Assembly: GCA_032717465.1 (NCBI GenBank)
Contig: CM064657.1
Coordinates: 17,759,331-17,823,330, forward strand
DNA: 64,000 nucleotides
Direction: 5' to 3'
Source of the DNA: Coenobita brevimanus
Lineage: Eukaryota; Arthropoda; Malacostraca; Decapoda; Coenobitidae
Shown: positions 33,188 through 43,799 of the stretch, piece by piece
How the letters are laid out: every line of letters begins with the position of its first letter
How positions within the stretch are numbered: position 1 is the stretch's first letter
Made by a program: the position numbers and the translations under genes
The notes under the pieces: generated by a model
Seen by the model: only the letters and a program-made list of their open reading frames with translations
The model's database searches: none
What the model was told of the DNA's origin: nothing

Positions 33188-34960
33188 CCAATACATGATT
33201 GTAACTCGTGTCAGAAATCAAGTACGGAAATACATCCCAACACATTGTTTATCATTATTAATGGCAGTGTCATTTACAAGTACAGTACAGTACTTTGCAT
33301 TCATTCCTCCGTGAAGTTTCCGGTTGGGTGGGGTTGGGGGTTAGCAGGGCAGCAGTGCCGGGTGGAAGTGTGTCCAGGAGGTATGGGAAGGGGGCTAAGA
33401 CAAGTATTATTGACGAATGCTATTCATTTCACAGAGACGTCTGCTGTTGTCTCGTGTTTCACTATTTGTGAATCGGTTGTATGTCAATACGCTCATTATT
33501 CAAACATATAAAATAAGTTTTGCTCTTTATCATAATTGTGCTATCACAATTCTTTGTATATCATAATTGTGTGATCATCATTCTTAATGGTTATCCGAGT
33601 GTTGGATGTAACAGTGACCTCTGTGTGAAGGTGGTTACATTATAATTGTCGCTTGTTTCCACATAATAATTGTCCAGAAATAATGATGCCTGTTAAATAA
33701 CAAGCCAATAAAATTATTTTGTTAAGGGATAATCATAAAAACCAGACTGTAACTATACTACTTGTATTTGACCTAATCTTAAAAAACCAGAGCCCTAACT
33801 ATATCATTTCTATTTCACCGAGTCATACAAACCAGACTGTAACTATAATATTTCTATTTGACCCAAGCACTTAGCCTGGTAATGTGTCCATCCACCCTCA
33901 GCATCAATTACCACCCTTAACCTGGCAGGCATGGAGGAGACGAGGGTCCTTACTTGTTGTGGCCTGGCTCGGAACAGTTCCCACTGGCATTGAGTGTGGG
34001 CCATCAGCTGCTCCCCTGTGCCTTCCACTTCGGGCTCCCATGTGTTTACCATGTTAGCCCAAATATGTTCAGTTGGGTTGCAGTTGCACCCCTCGCTAGG
34101 CAACTCCAGCAGCTGCAGGTTCTCTTGACCTGCAAACCACTCCCTAACAACTCGAGCTGTGTAAAAGGGGAACAGATCCTGCACAAATATGATGGGGCCC
34201 GGAGGAAAGGGGAAGTTCTTTTCCTGAAGGGAGGGAAGGGACAAAGTTTGGAGAATGTTAATATATGTGGCCAACGTAAATCTTCCTTCAGTCCTTGTCA
34301 CATCTCCCATTTCGTGCATGGAGATCCAGCTGCACACATTGCACGTAACATGACCACTTAGCCCTTCATTGTAGATGTTATGAGGGTCGTATCTGCCAAT
34401 AACGAAAAAGGTATTATTCAGTATCCTGCTTCACACACGGTCAGGCTGATACACACACGATATAAATATTATATTACTGAGATGTAATTCTTTATTCAGT
34501 AACGACTCTAGAATAATAACATCTAATATCTTGCATATTACAAACCTTCCTAGTGGCACACGGTTACACACTATTTTTTACCTTGCTATAAACAACTGAT
34601 ATGGGCTTAACATCCTTTGACATCAGTTTCATTAAAAGATATTATCCCGGACACAGTCATGTTGGGAAATTTAGTGATATGAAGACATTTGCTGTTTCTA
34701 CATTATCCATGAAGATCTGTGCAAAAACCTATGCAGCATAACCTGTTGCACGCTGTCATCACAACCGGTGGGTTATGTGGCTGATGTGGGGTTATGGCTG
34801 CATTGTTTTCTATGGTATACAAATGGGATTGCATGGTGGCCGGTTATATCAACCCCTGATGAACTGAATCCCATCAGCTCGGTTCTGGTTAAGGGAAGTT
34901 GGGTTTGGTTGGCCGAGGTTGTGTTCACCATGCATTTTTATATCCACTGAACTCTATAGT
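33188..34960 (-). mobile_element. Tc1-like composite repeat, copy A
   Basis: Read on the minus strand it consists of segment X (34960-34750, shared with 56.14-56.34 kb), segment Y (about 34710-34400, shared with 60.69-61.08 kb), a Tc1-like C-terminal transposase block (34397-33843) and a 3' segment Z (33842-33188, shared with 61.64-62.29 kb). Y, the block and Z together form an inverted duplicate of the unit at 60.69-62.29 kb. Identity in the coding block is very high by eye. No clear terminal inverted repeat was found. Confidence 0.65.
33843..34397 (-). pseudogene. Tc1-like transposase, C-terminal (DDE) block, copy A
   Basis: The frame reads RYDPHNIYN then GHVTCNV, MGDVTRTEGRFTLATYINIL, FVQDLFPFYTARVVREWFAG and PSEGCNCNPTEHIWANMV. 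This order (strand before the second Asp, the QD-x-TARVVREW block, then the NPTEHIW block) is that of the DDE_3 fold of Tc1/mariner transposases. The usual QDNAPCH is altered to QDLFPFY and SPDLNPIE to CNCNPTE, so catalysis is doubtful. The frame stays open for 164 codons from 34337. The HTH half and first catalytic Asp are absent. The sequence before RYDP resembles a 3' splice site with AG changed to AT. Confidence 0.65.
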
Positions 34961-35588
34961 ACGGTGGGGCTTTTTCATGGGTAGTGCCGTGTAGATTATG
35001 TGGCCGCTGCCAGGGGCCCAATGTGACGCTGATGTAGTGGCAGCCATATTTATGCACCCAGCCTGACGTTCGCACCTTTTGAAATCAACCGGTAGTTCCC
35101 GAGAACACAGGTCCGTGGTCCACTGCGCACCTTAGGGATGCAACAGAGAAACGGAGACAGCAAATCAAGAAGTCTTCCAATTGCATTATCATGATGGAGA
35201 TGACGAGTGTTGTGATTCAGTATGGCAGCCGAAGGCACATGATCTCCATGGAGATAGTTCCTCCATACCATAGAAGTCAGTGGTTATTTCCTAGTCACTC
35301 CCGGATTTCACCTGTTCTGACATCATCATTGATATGTAATGCTGATACATACAGTACAGCGATTATCACCTCTTCATTAACCAAAGGCTGCAAACGTGGT
35401 ATCCTCTATAAATATAATAGTGGTAAGGAAACGAGCGTGCATAATTTGTGATCAGCTCAAGGGTAACCACAGTCCGACGCAGGTATGGGAAACTGCCAGT
35501 CACATGTGAACTGAGGTATTCTAGGTTCCTCCGACAACCTACTAGCTCACGTTCCATATCGACTCAGGATGAACCAACACTTGTTCTG

Positions 35589-35724
35589 CGAGGACGGATT
35601 GTTGGATTGCGAGAGAGTGCCCTGAGTATATGTACGGGCCATTGCTCACCAACCTGGCGTCTCTCCATCTACAGTGACCAGGTGGACCAGACGGTGGGAG
35701 GAAAGTGGAATCCTGTGCAACCTG
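35589..35724 (+). pseudogene. Tc1-like transposase, N-terminal HTH fragment
   Basis: Two adjacent frames give RGRIVGLRESALS and, after a one-base shift, VRAIAHQPGVSPSTVTRW then RRWEESGILCNL. This is the first helix-turn-helix of a Tc1-like transposase, which binds the terminal repeats. The similarity ends exactly at CTG|GTATGT (35724/35725), a good 5' splice-site match. The next part of such a protein is found at 55.67 kb behind a splice-acceptor-like sequence. The phases of these two junctions do not match as they stand. Confidence 0.6.
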
Positions 35725-35789
35725 GTATGTGTGGAAATTATTAGTTGTAATGATGTTAACCGTAAACTTTAAAAAAACACAGGGTGATC

Positions 35790-36340
35790 ATAAATATTAT
35801 TATTACTATTAATATAGAGAGGTGTAGCAGGAGTAATACAGTAGTAGTAGTAACAGTTGTAGTAGTATTAATAGCAGTAGAAGTAACAGTAGTAATAACA
35901 GTTGTTGTTGTAGTAGTAGTAACAGTTGTAGTAGTATTAATAGTAGTAGAAGTAACAGTAGTAATAACAGTTGTTGTTGTAGTAGTAGTAACAGTAGTTG
36001 TAATAGAAGTAGTAGTAGCAGTAGTAATTGTAGTAGTACAATAGTAGTAATAGTAATAATTGTAGTAGTTGTAGTAACAGTAGTATTAGTAATAGTAGTC
36101 GTAGTAATAGTCAACAGTAATAGTAATACAAGTAGTAGTAGTAGTAGTAGTAGTAATTGTAGTACAATAGTAGTAGTAGTAGTAGTAACAGTCAACAGTA
36201 GTAGTAATACAAGTAGTAGTAGTGGTAGTAATTGTAGTACAATAGTAGTAATAGTAATAATTGTAGTAGTAGTAGTAGTACTAGTAGTAGTAGTAGTAGT
36301 AGTAGTAATAGTAGTACTACTACTAGTAGTAGTAGTAATG
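35790..36340. repeat. long imperfect (GTA/TAG)n array
   Basis: About 550 bp of GTA/TAG triplets with interspersed AACAGT and TAATAG variants, including a higher-order duplication (GTAGTATTAATAG-CAG/TAG-TAGAAGTAACAG at about 35850 and 35930). The Val/Thr/Leu-only reading frames across it are artefacts. A smaller similar array lies at 45880-45937. Confidence 0.9.
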
Positions 36341-36498
36341 GTCAATCAATCTGCATTATTTCATAATTTAAAATTACACAATATAGTACATAATTACAGT
36401 ATATTCATTACATCTACCCAATTAAACTTAAGCGGCTACATCACAGAGTTACAACCAGTCATGACAAATTATACACTGTATTTTATATATATATATGA

Positions 36499-37089
36499 GG
36501 ATGGAGGTTTGGAGGGTGTAGTGCCTGAAAGGGTACAGCAGGGAAGAAAGGTTGCTGGTTCTTTGAAAGCAGTGATAAGAAACAGGGAAGTGAGCATGGA
36601 AGTGAAAAAGTTACTACATGACAGTATTGTGATACCAACTCTAACGTACGGAAGTGAAGCTTGGACGTTGTTGGAAGGACACAAGTCAAGAGTGAGAGCA
36701 GTGGAAATGAGTTATTTAACAGGAGCCTGTGGAGTCACATGGAGAGACAGGCTGACAAATGCGGATATAAAGAAGCGTTGTGGTGTTGATGTGGATGTGA
36801 TAGGAAGCGTTATGAGGAACACACTGAGGTGGTTTGGCCATGTGGAGAGGATGGAGGGTGAAAGACTGACGAAGAGAGCGTATGTTAGTGAGGTGGAGGG
36901 GGGAAGAGGGAGGGGGAGGCCGAGGATGAGATGGAGGGATGGGGTGGAGAGGTATATGAGAGAGGGGGGTGTAAGTTGGGAGCAGGGCAGTGAAATGGCG
37001 GGGGACAGGGCGACTTGGAGGCGATTTATTTGTGGCCATCCCAAACGGGATTGAGGCGTCTGGCAATAGATAGATAGATAGATAGATAT
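36499..37089 (+). pseudogene. RTE-like LINE, 3' end (RT C-terminal domain and tail)
   Basis: The frame has RKVAGSLKAVIRNREVSMEV, PTLTYGSEAWTLLEGHKSR, LRWFGHVERMEGER and GRGRGRPRMRWRDGVERYM, the region after the catalytic palm of RTE-like RTs. It is open to a stop at 37052. The 3' UTR is very short and ends GGCGTCTGGCAAT plus a GATA tail (37055-37089). Upstream, the frame merges into an AT run and is not trusted before about 36499. The 3' end is shared with SINE-like repeats at 15.4 and 59.7 kb. The tail is directly abutted by the Gypsy LTR. Confidence 0.78.
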
Positions 37090-38186
37090 TGTCACGAATC
37101 AAATTCGTGACATTTTCCTTTTGTGAGAAACCACAAACTATTAGTGGAAAACTCACTGTGTATCGTTCAGTTAACCGTTGCTCTCTCCATTTCGGTGGTA
37201 TACTTCTTTCAAAACATTCGTCACTGTTTCAAAAGTGACTGTTCTAATGCACGTCATTAAGTGCTCAACTGAGCGATATTATTGTTTCTTTATTGTTCGC
37301 CCCTGCTTGCCTCAACCGTTGGCCACGCCTTCTTCCGGCTGGCCTGTGCATGTATATGCAATATCCTACCACATGCATCGTATTTGAATCAGTCTTTTGT
37401 CTGTCGCGACGGAGTGAGGTTCTGTGCTCCAGTAGTAAGAGTGAGAGAGGTCATCTAGCACCCAGACTCCACTACACTACAGTTCTCCAGGCTCCCACCC
37501 TTCCTTGGTGATACGCTACATTGACCAGTATTTTCTTTTCGTTTTCCTAGACTTAAGAGTTTAGTTAAGTGTGCTGTTTCCTCACATGCCGGCCGGCTGC
37601 ACCGCATGTTGTTTTTCTAGGCGTAAGAATTTAGCTTTTGAGTGAATGAGTGAGTGCGATCTCTTTATTTGAATTCATTTTGAAATGTAACGTTAAATTT
37701 AATCCTTTGTAATCAATAAATTTAACAGTTGCTTTTCTTTGAGCTTAATGTAATGTAAGCTCGTGTTTCATTTCTCCATAATTAAACTTATTTCCCTTAT
37801 AGCTCCTAGCTTGCATAAACGCTTTGCTATTCATAACTTGTACTTAGGCCAGTCTTGTTGTATTAAGCTTAAAATCCATTGTGCCTTCTAGGAGTTAATG
37901 CATCAGCAAGAACCTGATGTCATTAATAGTATTAGTTATTTATTGTCAGGGGTGAAGTAACTTTCTCCAGAGGCTAACAGTACTAATAAACAGCAATTGT
38001 GAGTAATTGGTCTCTGCTGTGTACTGTTGAGAAAGTTTATAAATTCTCGTTCTGAGAGAATCAGCGAAGCGAGCCGATATAAAGTAATCATTGCTTGATT
38101 TAGCAAGACAATTCATTGTCCCTGCTCTTTAATATTATTGAACATTATCATTTAATAATTGCTTTTATCTTAAAAACCCCGTGTCA
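37090..38186 (+). repeat. 5' LTR of Gypsy element
   Basis: 1,097 bp, about 3 per cent different from the 3' LTR by eye. It opens with a near-terminal palindrome (TGTCACGAAT, CAA, ATTCGTGACA). It has an AATAAA-type signal near 37716 and ends CCCCGTGTCA. A module at 37569-37612 (GCTGTTTCCTCACATGCCGG) recurs in the internal minisatellite at 41.2 kb. Transcription would start in the LTR; no TATA box is assigned with confidence. Confidence 0.9.
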
Positions 38187-38188
38187 AT

Positions 38189-38206
38189 TGGCGACTTCAT
38201 TCCAGG
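38189..38206 (+). promoter_or_regulatory. candidate primer binding site
   Basis: TGGCGACTTCATTCCAGG starts two bases after the 5' LTR. A leading TGG complements the CCA end of a tRNA, and TGGCGAC starts occur in some insect Gypsy elements. The tRNA was not identified. Confidence 0.5.
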
Positions 38207-38508
38207 ATATTAACTCCTAGCTCTAAAGCTATTCACAAGACAATACTCACTCGTTCATACTTAGGTATTTATTATTAAAGTCTATAGGCACTACTTTACT
38301 GGTGATTATTGATTCATTTTTATTAATTTACATAATAGTTAGACAGTCAGTTGTTTGTTTTTCTTTTTTTTTTACCAGTTTAATTATATAAAACTGGTCA
38401 CGACTAACCTGTGCCTATTTTCTTTATTTTTTATTATTGGCATTTCTCGTTGCAAAAGAAAATCGCAGTCAGTACTGAGTTGCTAGTTATTTAGATTGAG
38501 TTAGCATC

Positions 38509-39959
38509 ATGTCGACCAGCATCTATGTACAGGAAGCCAAAGATATGGGTCTTACGGACCCAACTGAAATCAAGGAGTTCGTCCTCTCTCAGTTTAATTA
38601 CGAACAGCAGTGCGAGAGTGATGCTCGTGAAGAGCGTCGAATTCAGCCTGAGGAACACGAAAAGGAGCGCGAATACGAGCGAGAACAGTGCGAACACGAG
38701 CAGAAACAGCGCGAACACGAGCAGAAACAATGCGAACTCGAGTAAGAACAAGAGCGACAACAACGTGAACACAAGCAAAAACAACGCGAACTCAAGCTAG
38801 TACAAGAGCGAGAACAACGCGAATATGAGCGTGAACAACGAGACAGAGAATGAGATCACGAACGTGCCGAGCGAGAAGCACGCGAGAAACACGAATATGA
38901 AATGCTGAAGCTCAAACGAGATTCCTTGGCTTCAGACACATCTGGTGCAGTTGGTCCAAGCTCCACGAGCATTCTCCCTGCACATGCCCTGGTGACCCCA
39001 TGCATCAAGCTTCCTTCATACAAGGAAGGCCGTACATAGTTCGTTTTGAGAACATGGCAGACATGTATCAACTGGATGAGGCAGCTAAGCGGCTCCAATT
39101 TCTTAGTTTATTTGAGGGTCCTGCCCTCGATATTCTCCACTAAATTCGTGGAGACAATCTCACGTATGAGATGATGAAAGCTGCACTCATTAAGGCGTAT
39201 GGTCTCACAGTAGACGACGCCAAAGTTCAGTTCATGCGAGCTCGTCTCCAAGACAAGGAGACAGCTGTTCAGTTCCTCAACCGTCTCACTGCTTACTTAA
39301 ATGAGTGGATGGAGAAAGATGAAACTCCTTCCATGCGTGAGGGGATAATTGACCTTATGCTGCGTACACAGCTAGAGAGGTCGTGGCCTGCTGTCATAGC
39401 ACAGCTTAAGATCTACCAGGTGAAAGATGCCAGCCAAATGGTGGAAAAGGCTGACGCATATTTCACTGCATACTGGTACCAAACTCGTAAGCAAAACACC
39501 TGGAACAGCAGAAAAGATACTGCCAAGTCTGGGAAGCCATCTCAGACTGAATCCCAGCACCAAGGCCGTTCTCAGAATAATGGCCAAGGTCCAAAACAGC
39601 AGTGGAAGGACCAGGGGCAAAACACTCAGAAACCTGAGTGGAAGAGGTACAACAAATACCCTAACCAGCAGCAGTACCAGCCACGCAACCGACCATCGGG
39701 ACCGTCCTTTTCACCACCAGCTCAAGTGAATAGGAGGCAGGAAGCAAACACAGCCTTCATTCCTCAGCAGCAGCACGGTGGTCACGTCCCTACCAGTACG
39801 GGTACTCCCCCACAGTTCACTAGTCCCACAGTGACAGTGAACCCCCCTCCACAGATGGCCAATGTTCCATCTCCACAGGCAGTGAGTACGACCCCTCAAG
39901 TTTCTAATTCTCAGGGCACCATGTGTGCCGCATCATCTATTCAGCAGCCTCATCAGTAG
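38509..39959 (+). pseudogene. gag of Gypsy element
   Basis: Starts at an ATG in good context with MSTSIYVQEAKDMGLTDPT, followed by a highly charged Glu/Arg/Gln coiled-coil stretch broken by stops at 38743 and near 38776 and 38850. A frameshift lies near 39035. The capsid-like part then reads FENMADMYQLDEAAKRLQFL, YGLTVDDAKVQFMRAR and WMEKDETPSMREGIIDLML, a retrotransposon capsid pattern. The last third is Gln/Pro-rich and lacks an obvious CCHC knuckle. The frame 39171-39959 (262 codons) is intact. The protein would form the particle in the cytoplasm. Confidence 0.8.
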
Positions 39960-40022
39960 CTAGCTGCTTCCTCCACAGGCCCTCCCACAGGTGACAGTAC
40001 CTTCCTTGTTCAGCCAGGGTTT

Positions 40023-40322
40023 GTGGGAGACATCCCTGTGAAGGTCCTGAGAGACAATGGTTCCTCAGGTTGCTCTGTCAAGCAGAGTCTAGTTCGGCCT
40101 GAGCAGTACACAGGTCGACAGATCCATGCAAACCTTATTGATGGATCAGTGAGATTGTTCCCTGAGGCATGTATCCAGGTGGCATCTCCATTTTATACTG
40201 GTACGACACTGGCAGTTGTCATGCCAGAACCTTTATTTGACCTAATCATAGGCAATATTCCTGGTGTCAAGGATAGTTGCACCAAGGATGACGCTGCTCA
40301 GACTTCGGCTACAGTAACATGA
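40023..40322 (+). pseudogene. aspartic protease domain of Gypsy element
   Basis: GDIPVKVLRDNGSSGCSV occupies the catalytic loop position, where the family has D-T/S-G; here the Thr is Asn. A flap-like YTGRQIHANLIDG segment follows, then FDLIIGNIPGV near the C-terminus, like the second signature of retropepsins. The protease would process Gag-Pol. With the altered loop and no downstream polymerase it is probably inactive. Confidence 0.65.
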
Positions 40323-40355
40323 GCCATAGCTGAGGCTCCAGACTGTGTCAACCCA

Positions 40356-40862
40356 GTGACCACTGAATCGCCGCAAGATCTGATGTGTAGCCAAATTGTT
40401 GTTCAAGAACAACATTCTGACCTGACACTTGCTGCCGTGCGAAAGAAACAAAAGGGTAGCGTGATAAAGTATTCATGGGGAGGTCGAGCCAAGTTCCTTC
40501 GCAAACAAGGACGGCTCTACCGTGAGTCAAGAACACCCGAGGGCGAGGCTCAACTGCAGTTTGTCGTTCCCGCCAAGTACCGCCTAGCAGTGTTAGAATG
40601 GGGTCATTGTTCAGCCTCAGGAGGTCACATGGGCAAAAGGAAGACCCAGGGCCGTATCCAAGCTGACTTTTTCTGGCCAGGGATGGGACGAGACATAAAT
40701 AGTTTTGTGTGTTCCTGCAATGTGTGTCCACGTAACACCATTCAGGGACATGTCCTTCCTGCGCCATTTGTAACCACACCCGTAATCTCTGAGTCAGTTG
40801 AGAGACAGGGCAGTGGTAATGTGGGTGTAGACCTGATGTCTCGCCTACTAACTGATGACTAA
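40356..40862 (+). pseudogene. integrase zinc-binding domain remnant of Gypsy element
   Basis: After a linker the frame has YRLAVLEWGHCSASGGHMG, then RIQADFFWPGMGRDI and VCSCNVCPRNT. The His-His-Cys-Cys arrangement is the H2C2 zinc-binding domain that precedes the DDE core of Gypsy integrases. The core is missing: after TTPVISESVERQ the frame leaves known sequence and stops at 40860. RT and RNase H, expected upstream, are also absent, consistent with a large deletion between protease and integrase. Confidence 0.75.
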
Positions 40863-41211
40863 TACGGGCAACTGTTCTGTGCTGGGTTCCGTAAGATAGG
40901 CGTTCTCAGAGATTTGGGTAATCCAAGGACCAGCCTGGTTTCCAGTTAAAAGTTTAGACCTGATGTCTCACTCATTGGCCCCACAGGACACAGTATGTCC
41001 AGGGTCTGTACATACTAATATACCATAGGTTAAGGGGGAAGTTTGAGAACCCTGCAGAGACAGTCCGAGGCTGTGTATGAATTACCTTGTGGATCGTCGC
41101 ACAATATCCACACGAGTGTTCACACCCACGGTGGGTGTTAAAACGTGACCTGCCCGAGATTGCGTAGCGATTCTCAGCTTCCTGTCATTAATCTTAAACG
41201 TAGAGTTAGCT

Positions 41212-41485
41212 AAGGTGCTGTTTCCTCACATGCTGGCCGCCTGCGCAGCATGTTGAGCGAGGTGGACGCCAGGTTAGAGCTCCCCTTAAACTGGGTGATG
41301 GGATGTTGTTAAGGTGCTGTTCCCTCACATGCCGGCTGGCTGCGCCGCATGTTGAGCGAGGTGGACGCCAGGTTAGAGCTCCCCCTAAACTGGGTGATGG
41401 GATGTTAAGGCGCAGTACCCTCACATGCTGGCTGGGTGCGCCGCATGTTGAGCGAGGTGCATGCCAGGTTAGAGCTCCCCCGCTA
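41212..41485 (+). repeat. three-copy minisatellite inside Gypsy element (period 96-99 bp)
   Basis: Copies start at 41212, 41311 and 41407 with AAGGTGCTG or AAGGCGCAG, continue TCACATGC-GGC-GG and GCATGTTGAGCGAGGTG, and end GTTAGAGCTCCCC. The third is slightly shorter. The first 45 bp of each unit resemble an LTR segment (37569-37612), indicating amplification of an LTR-derived module. It is not a CRISPR array: the repeats are adjacent, without spacers. Confidence 0.85.
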
Positions 41486-42106
41486 AGAACCCTTACGACT
41501 ACGTTTCCTGGTTGATAATGTACCTAATAAATTAATGGCGACCTCGAATGTACGAAGCTTAGGCTGTCACTCGTATTTTTCAGCTACAGCGTACCTTTCG
41601 TAGCATGTACTGATTGCCAGCCAGAGAGAGTAATTGTAATGTAACAAGAATTTTTGTCTCATTGACACTTTTGATGCTCCACCTTAATTGATTTTGTAGG
41701 TACAGAGATGGGTGTTGCAGTTTTGCTGTGCGGGCCAGCTGATCATCTGCCGCACGCTGCCGCCTCTTCTCCTCTGCCTTCGTCATCGCCATATTATTAA
41801 TATTTACTGTAAATTTGTATTACATGATTTTACACGTAGGTACAGTTACACTACAACTGTCACACCTACACTGTGTATCATATACACCACGCTACACAAC
41901 AATTAGTTGTCAGTGTAAATGTAGCGAACTTTCACTCAGTTTGACCTGAGTATAGGATTTTCACCATCGTCAAGGAGTTTTTTCCCTCAAGTTTGCCTCT
42001 ATTAACGTAAATACGAGGTTTTTATGCTCATTGGCGATAGTGATTTTCTCCTGTGGCAGGATAGCACACACACACCACAGTTTGAACCTTGTGTGAATGA
42101 GTTAGG

Positions 42107-42112
<6 letters not shown>

Positions 42113-42151
<39 letters not shown>
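42113..42151. repeat. (AT)n microsatellite
   Basis: About 19 AT units in the 3' untranslated part of the Gypsy element. Confidence 0.9.
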
Positions 42152-42154
<3 letters not shown>

Positions 42155-42191
42155 ACAAATTTTTTCCCATAAGGAAAAAATTTCATTTTGT

Positions 42192-42201
42192 AGGGGCGTA
42201 A
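42192..42201 (+). promoter_or_regulatory. candidate polypurine tract
   Basis: AGGGGCGTAA lies immediately before the 3' LTR, where plus-strand DNA synthesis would be primed. It contains pyrimidines, so it is imperfect. Confidence 0.5.
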
Positions 42202-43299
42202 AGTCACGAATCAATTTCGCGACATTTTCCTTTTGTGAGAAACCACAAACTATTAGTGGAAAACTCACTGTGTATCGTTCAGTTAACCGTTTCTCTCTCC
42301 ATTTCGGTGGTATACTTTTTTCAAAACATTCATCACTGTTTCAAAAGTGACCGTTCTAATGCACGTCATTAAGTGCTCAACTGAGCGATATTATTGTTTC
42401 TTTATTGTTCACCCCTGCTTGCCTCAACCGTTGGCCACGCCTTCTTCCGGCTGGCCTGTGCATGTATATGCAATATCCTACCACATGCATCGTATTTGAA
42501 TCAGTCTTTTGTCTGTCGCGACGGAGTGAGGTTCTGTGCTCCAGTAGTGAGAGAGAGGTCATCTAACACCCAGACTCCACTAGATTACAGTTCTCCAGGC
42601 TCCCACCCTTCCTTGGTGATACGCTACATTGACCAGTATTTTCTTTTCGTTTTCCTAGACTTATGAGTTTAGTTAAGTGTGCTGTTTCCTCACATGCCGG
42701 CCGGCTGTGCTGCATGTTGTTTTCCTAGGCATAAGAATTTAGCTTTTGAGTGAGTCAGTGAGTGCAATCTCTTTATTTGAATTCATTTTGAAATGTAACG
42801 TTAAATTTATTCCTTTGTAATCAAAAAATTTAACAGTTCTTTTTCTTTGAGCTTAATGTAATGTAAACTCGTGTTTCATTTCTCCATAATTATGCTTATT
42901 TCCCTTATAGCTCCTAGCTTGCATAAACGCTTTGCCATTCATAACTGGTACTTAGGCCAGTCTTGTTGTATTAAGCTTAAAATCCGTTGTGCCTTCTAGG
43001 AGTTAACGCATCAGCAAGAACCTGATGTCATTAATAGTATTAGTTATTTATTGTCAGGGGTGAAGTAACTTTCTCCAGAGGCTAACAGTACTAATAAACA
43101 GCAATTGTGAGTAATTGGTCTCTGCTGTGTACTGTTGAGAAAGTTTATAAATTCTCGTTCTGAGAGAATCGGCGAAGCAAGCCGATATAAAGTAATCATT
43201 GCTTGATTTAGCAAGACAATTCATTGTCCCTGCTCTTCAATATTATTGAACATTATCATTTAAATAATTGCTTTTATCTTAAAATCTTAAAAACCCCGT

Positions 43300-43303
<4 letters not shown>
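42202..43303 (+). repeat. 3' LTR of Gypsy element
   Basis: 1,102 bp, colinear with the 5' LTR. It starts AGTCACG (first base mutated from T) and ends CGTGACA. It has a small internal duplication of ATCTTAAA near 43280 relative to the 5' LTR. A TA microsatellite follows at once. Confidence 0.9.

Positions 43304-43365
<62 letters not shown>
43304..43365. repeat. (TA)n microsatellite
   Basis: About 30 TA units directly after the 3' LTR; a GATA run follows near 43375. Confidence 0.95.
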
Positions 43366-43369
<4 letters not shown>

Positions 43370-43799
43370 CCATATAGATAGATAGATAGATATAGACATA
43401 TACAGTATATATATATAATTTCCATCTTTAGAAATGTAAATATATATTCATATGGTAAAAATCAAGAACTGTATCTAATACATAAATGGTGAGGAATGTA
43501 CTGATGCAGTTAAAACTACCAATAGTTACAAATTTGTGCATTGTGATTACTTTTTAATTAAAAATATCTCTTACTAAATAATAATAACCTACAAAATAAA
43601 TGGTAAGCAAAAAGAAAATCACTTAAAAGTATAAAGAAGGTACGGTATACAATAAAAAGAAAAACTAAAGAGCACTATTAAAAATCTTCAAAAATATCGC
43701 TTATAAATCACAATATATATAATGTAAAGACTATAAAGACATTCAGGATTCCGTTTAACACTAGCTAAGGAGTATAATGCCCTAATATCCATATAACTA

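Larger units (their letters stand above)
37090..43303 (+). mobile_element. Ty3/Gypsy LTR retrotransposon, internally deleted (6.2 kb)
   Basis: Two direct repeats of about 1.1 kb (37090-38186 and 42202-43303) enclose a PBS-like site, a gag region, an aspartic protease, an integrase zinc-binding domain and a polypurine tract. Gag-PR-integrase order identifies it as Ty3/Gypsy. RT/RNase H is absent between protease and integrase, and the integrase core is absent too, so it is non-autonomous. LTRs begin TGTCACG and end CGTGACA in copy-specific variants. The insertion sits in an AT-rich repeat context, so the target duplication cannot be resolved. Confidence 0.88.

Noticed and set aside
35809..36345. 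178-codon Thr/Leu ORF and 86-codon Val ORF
   Set aside because: Both are translations of the GTA/TAG trinucleotide array with no other residues or motifs.
38491..38784. Leu/Phe-rich minus-strand ORF resembling a transmembrane protein
   Set aside because: Antisense of the Glu/Gln-rich gag coiled coil of the Gypsy element.
41212..41485. CRISPR array
   Set aside because: Repeats are 96-99 bp and directly adjacent, with no unique spacers, inside a eukaryotic retrotransposon.
37085..43308. Exact target-site duplication for the Gypsy element
   Set aside because: The left flank is GATA repeat ending in ATAT and the right flank is a TA run, so any short match is uninformative.
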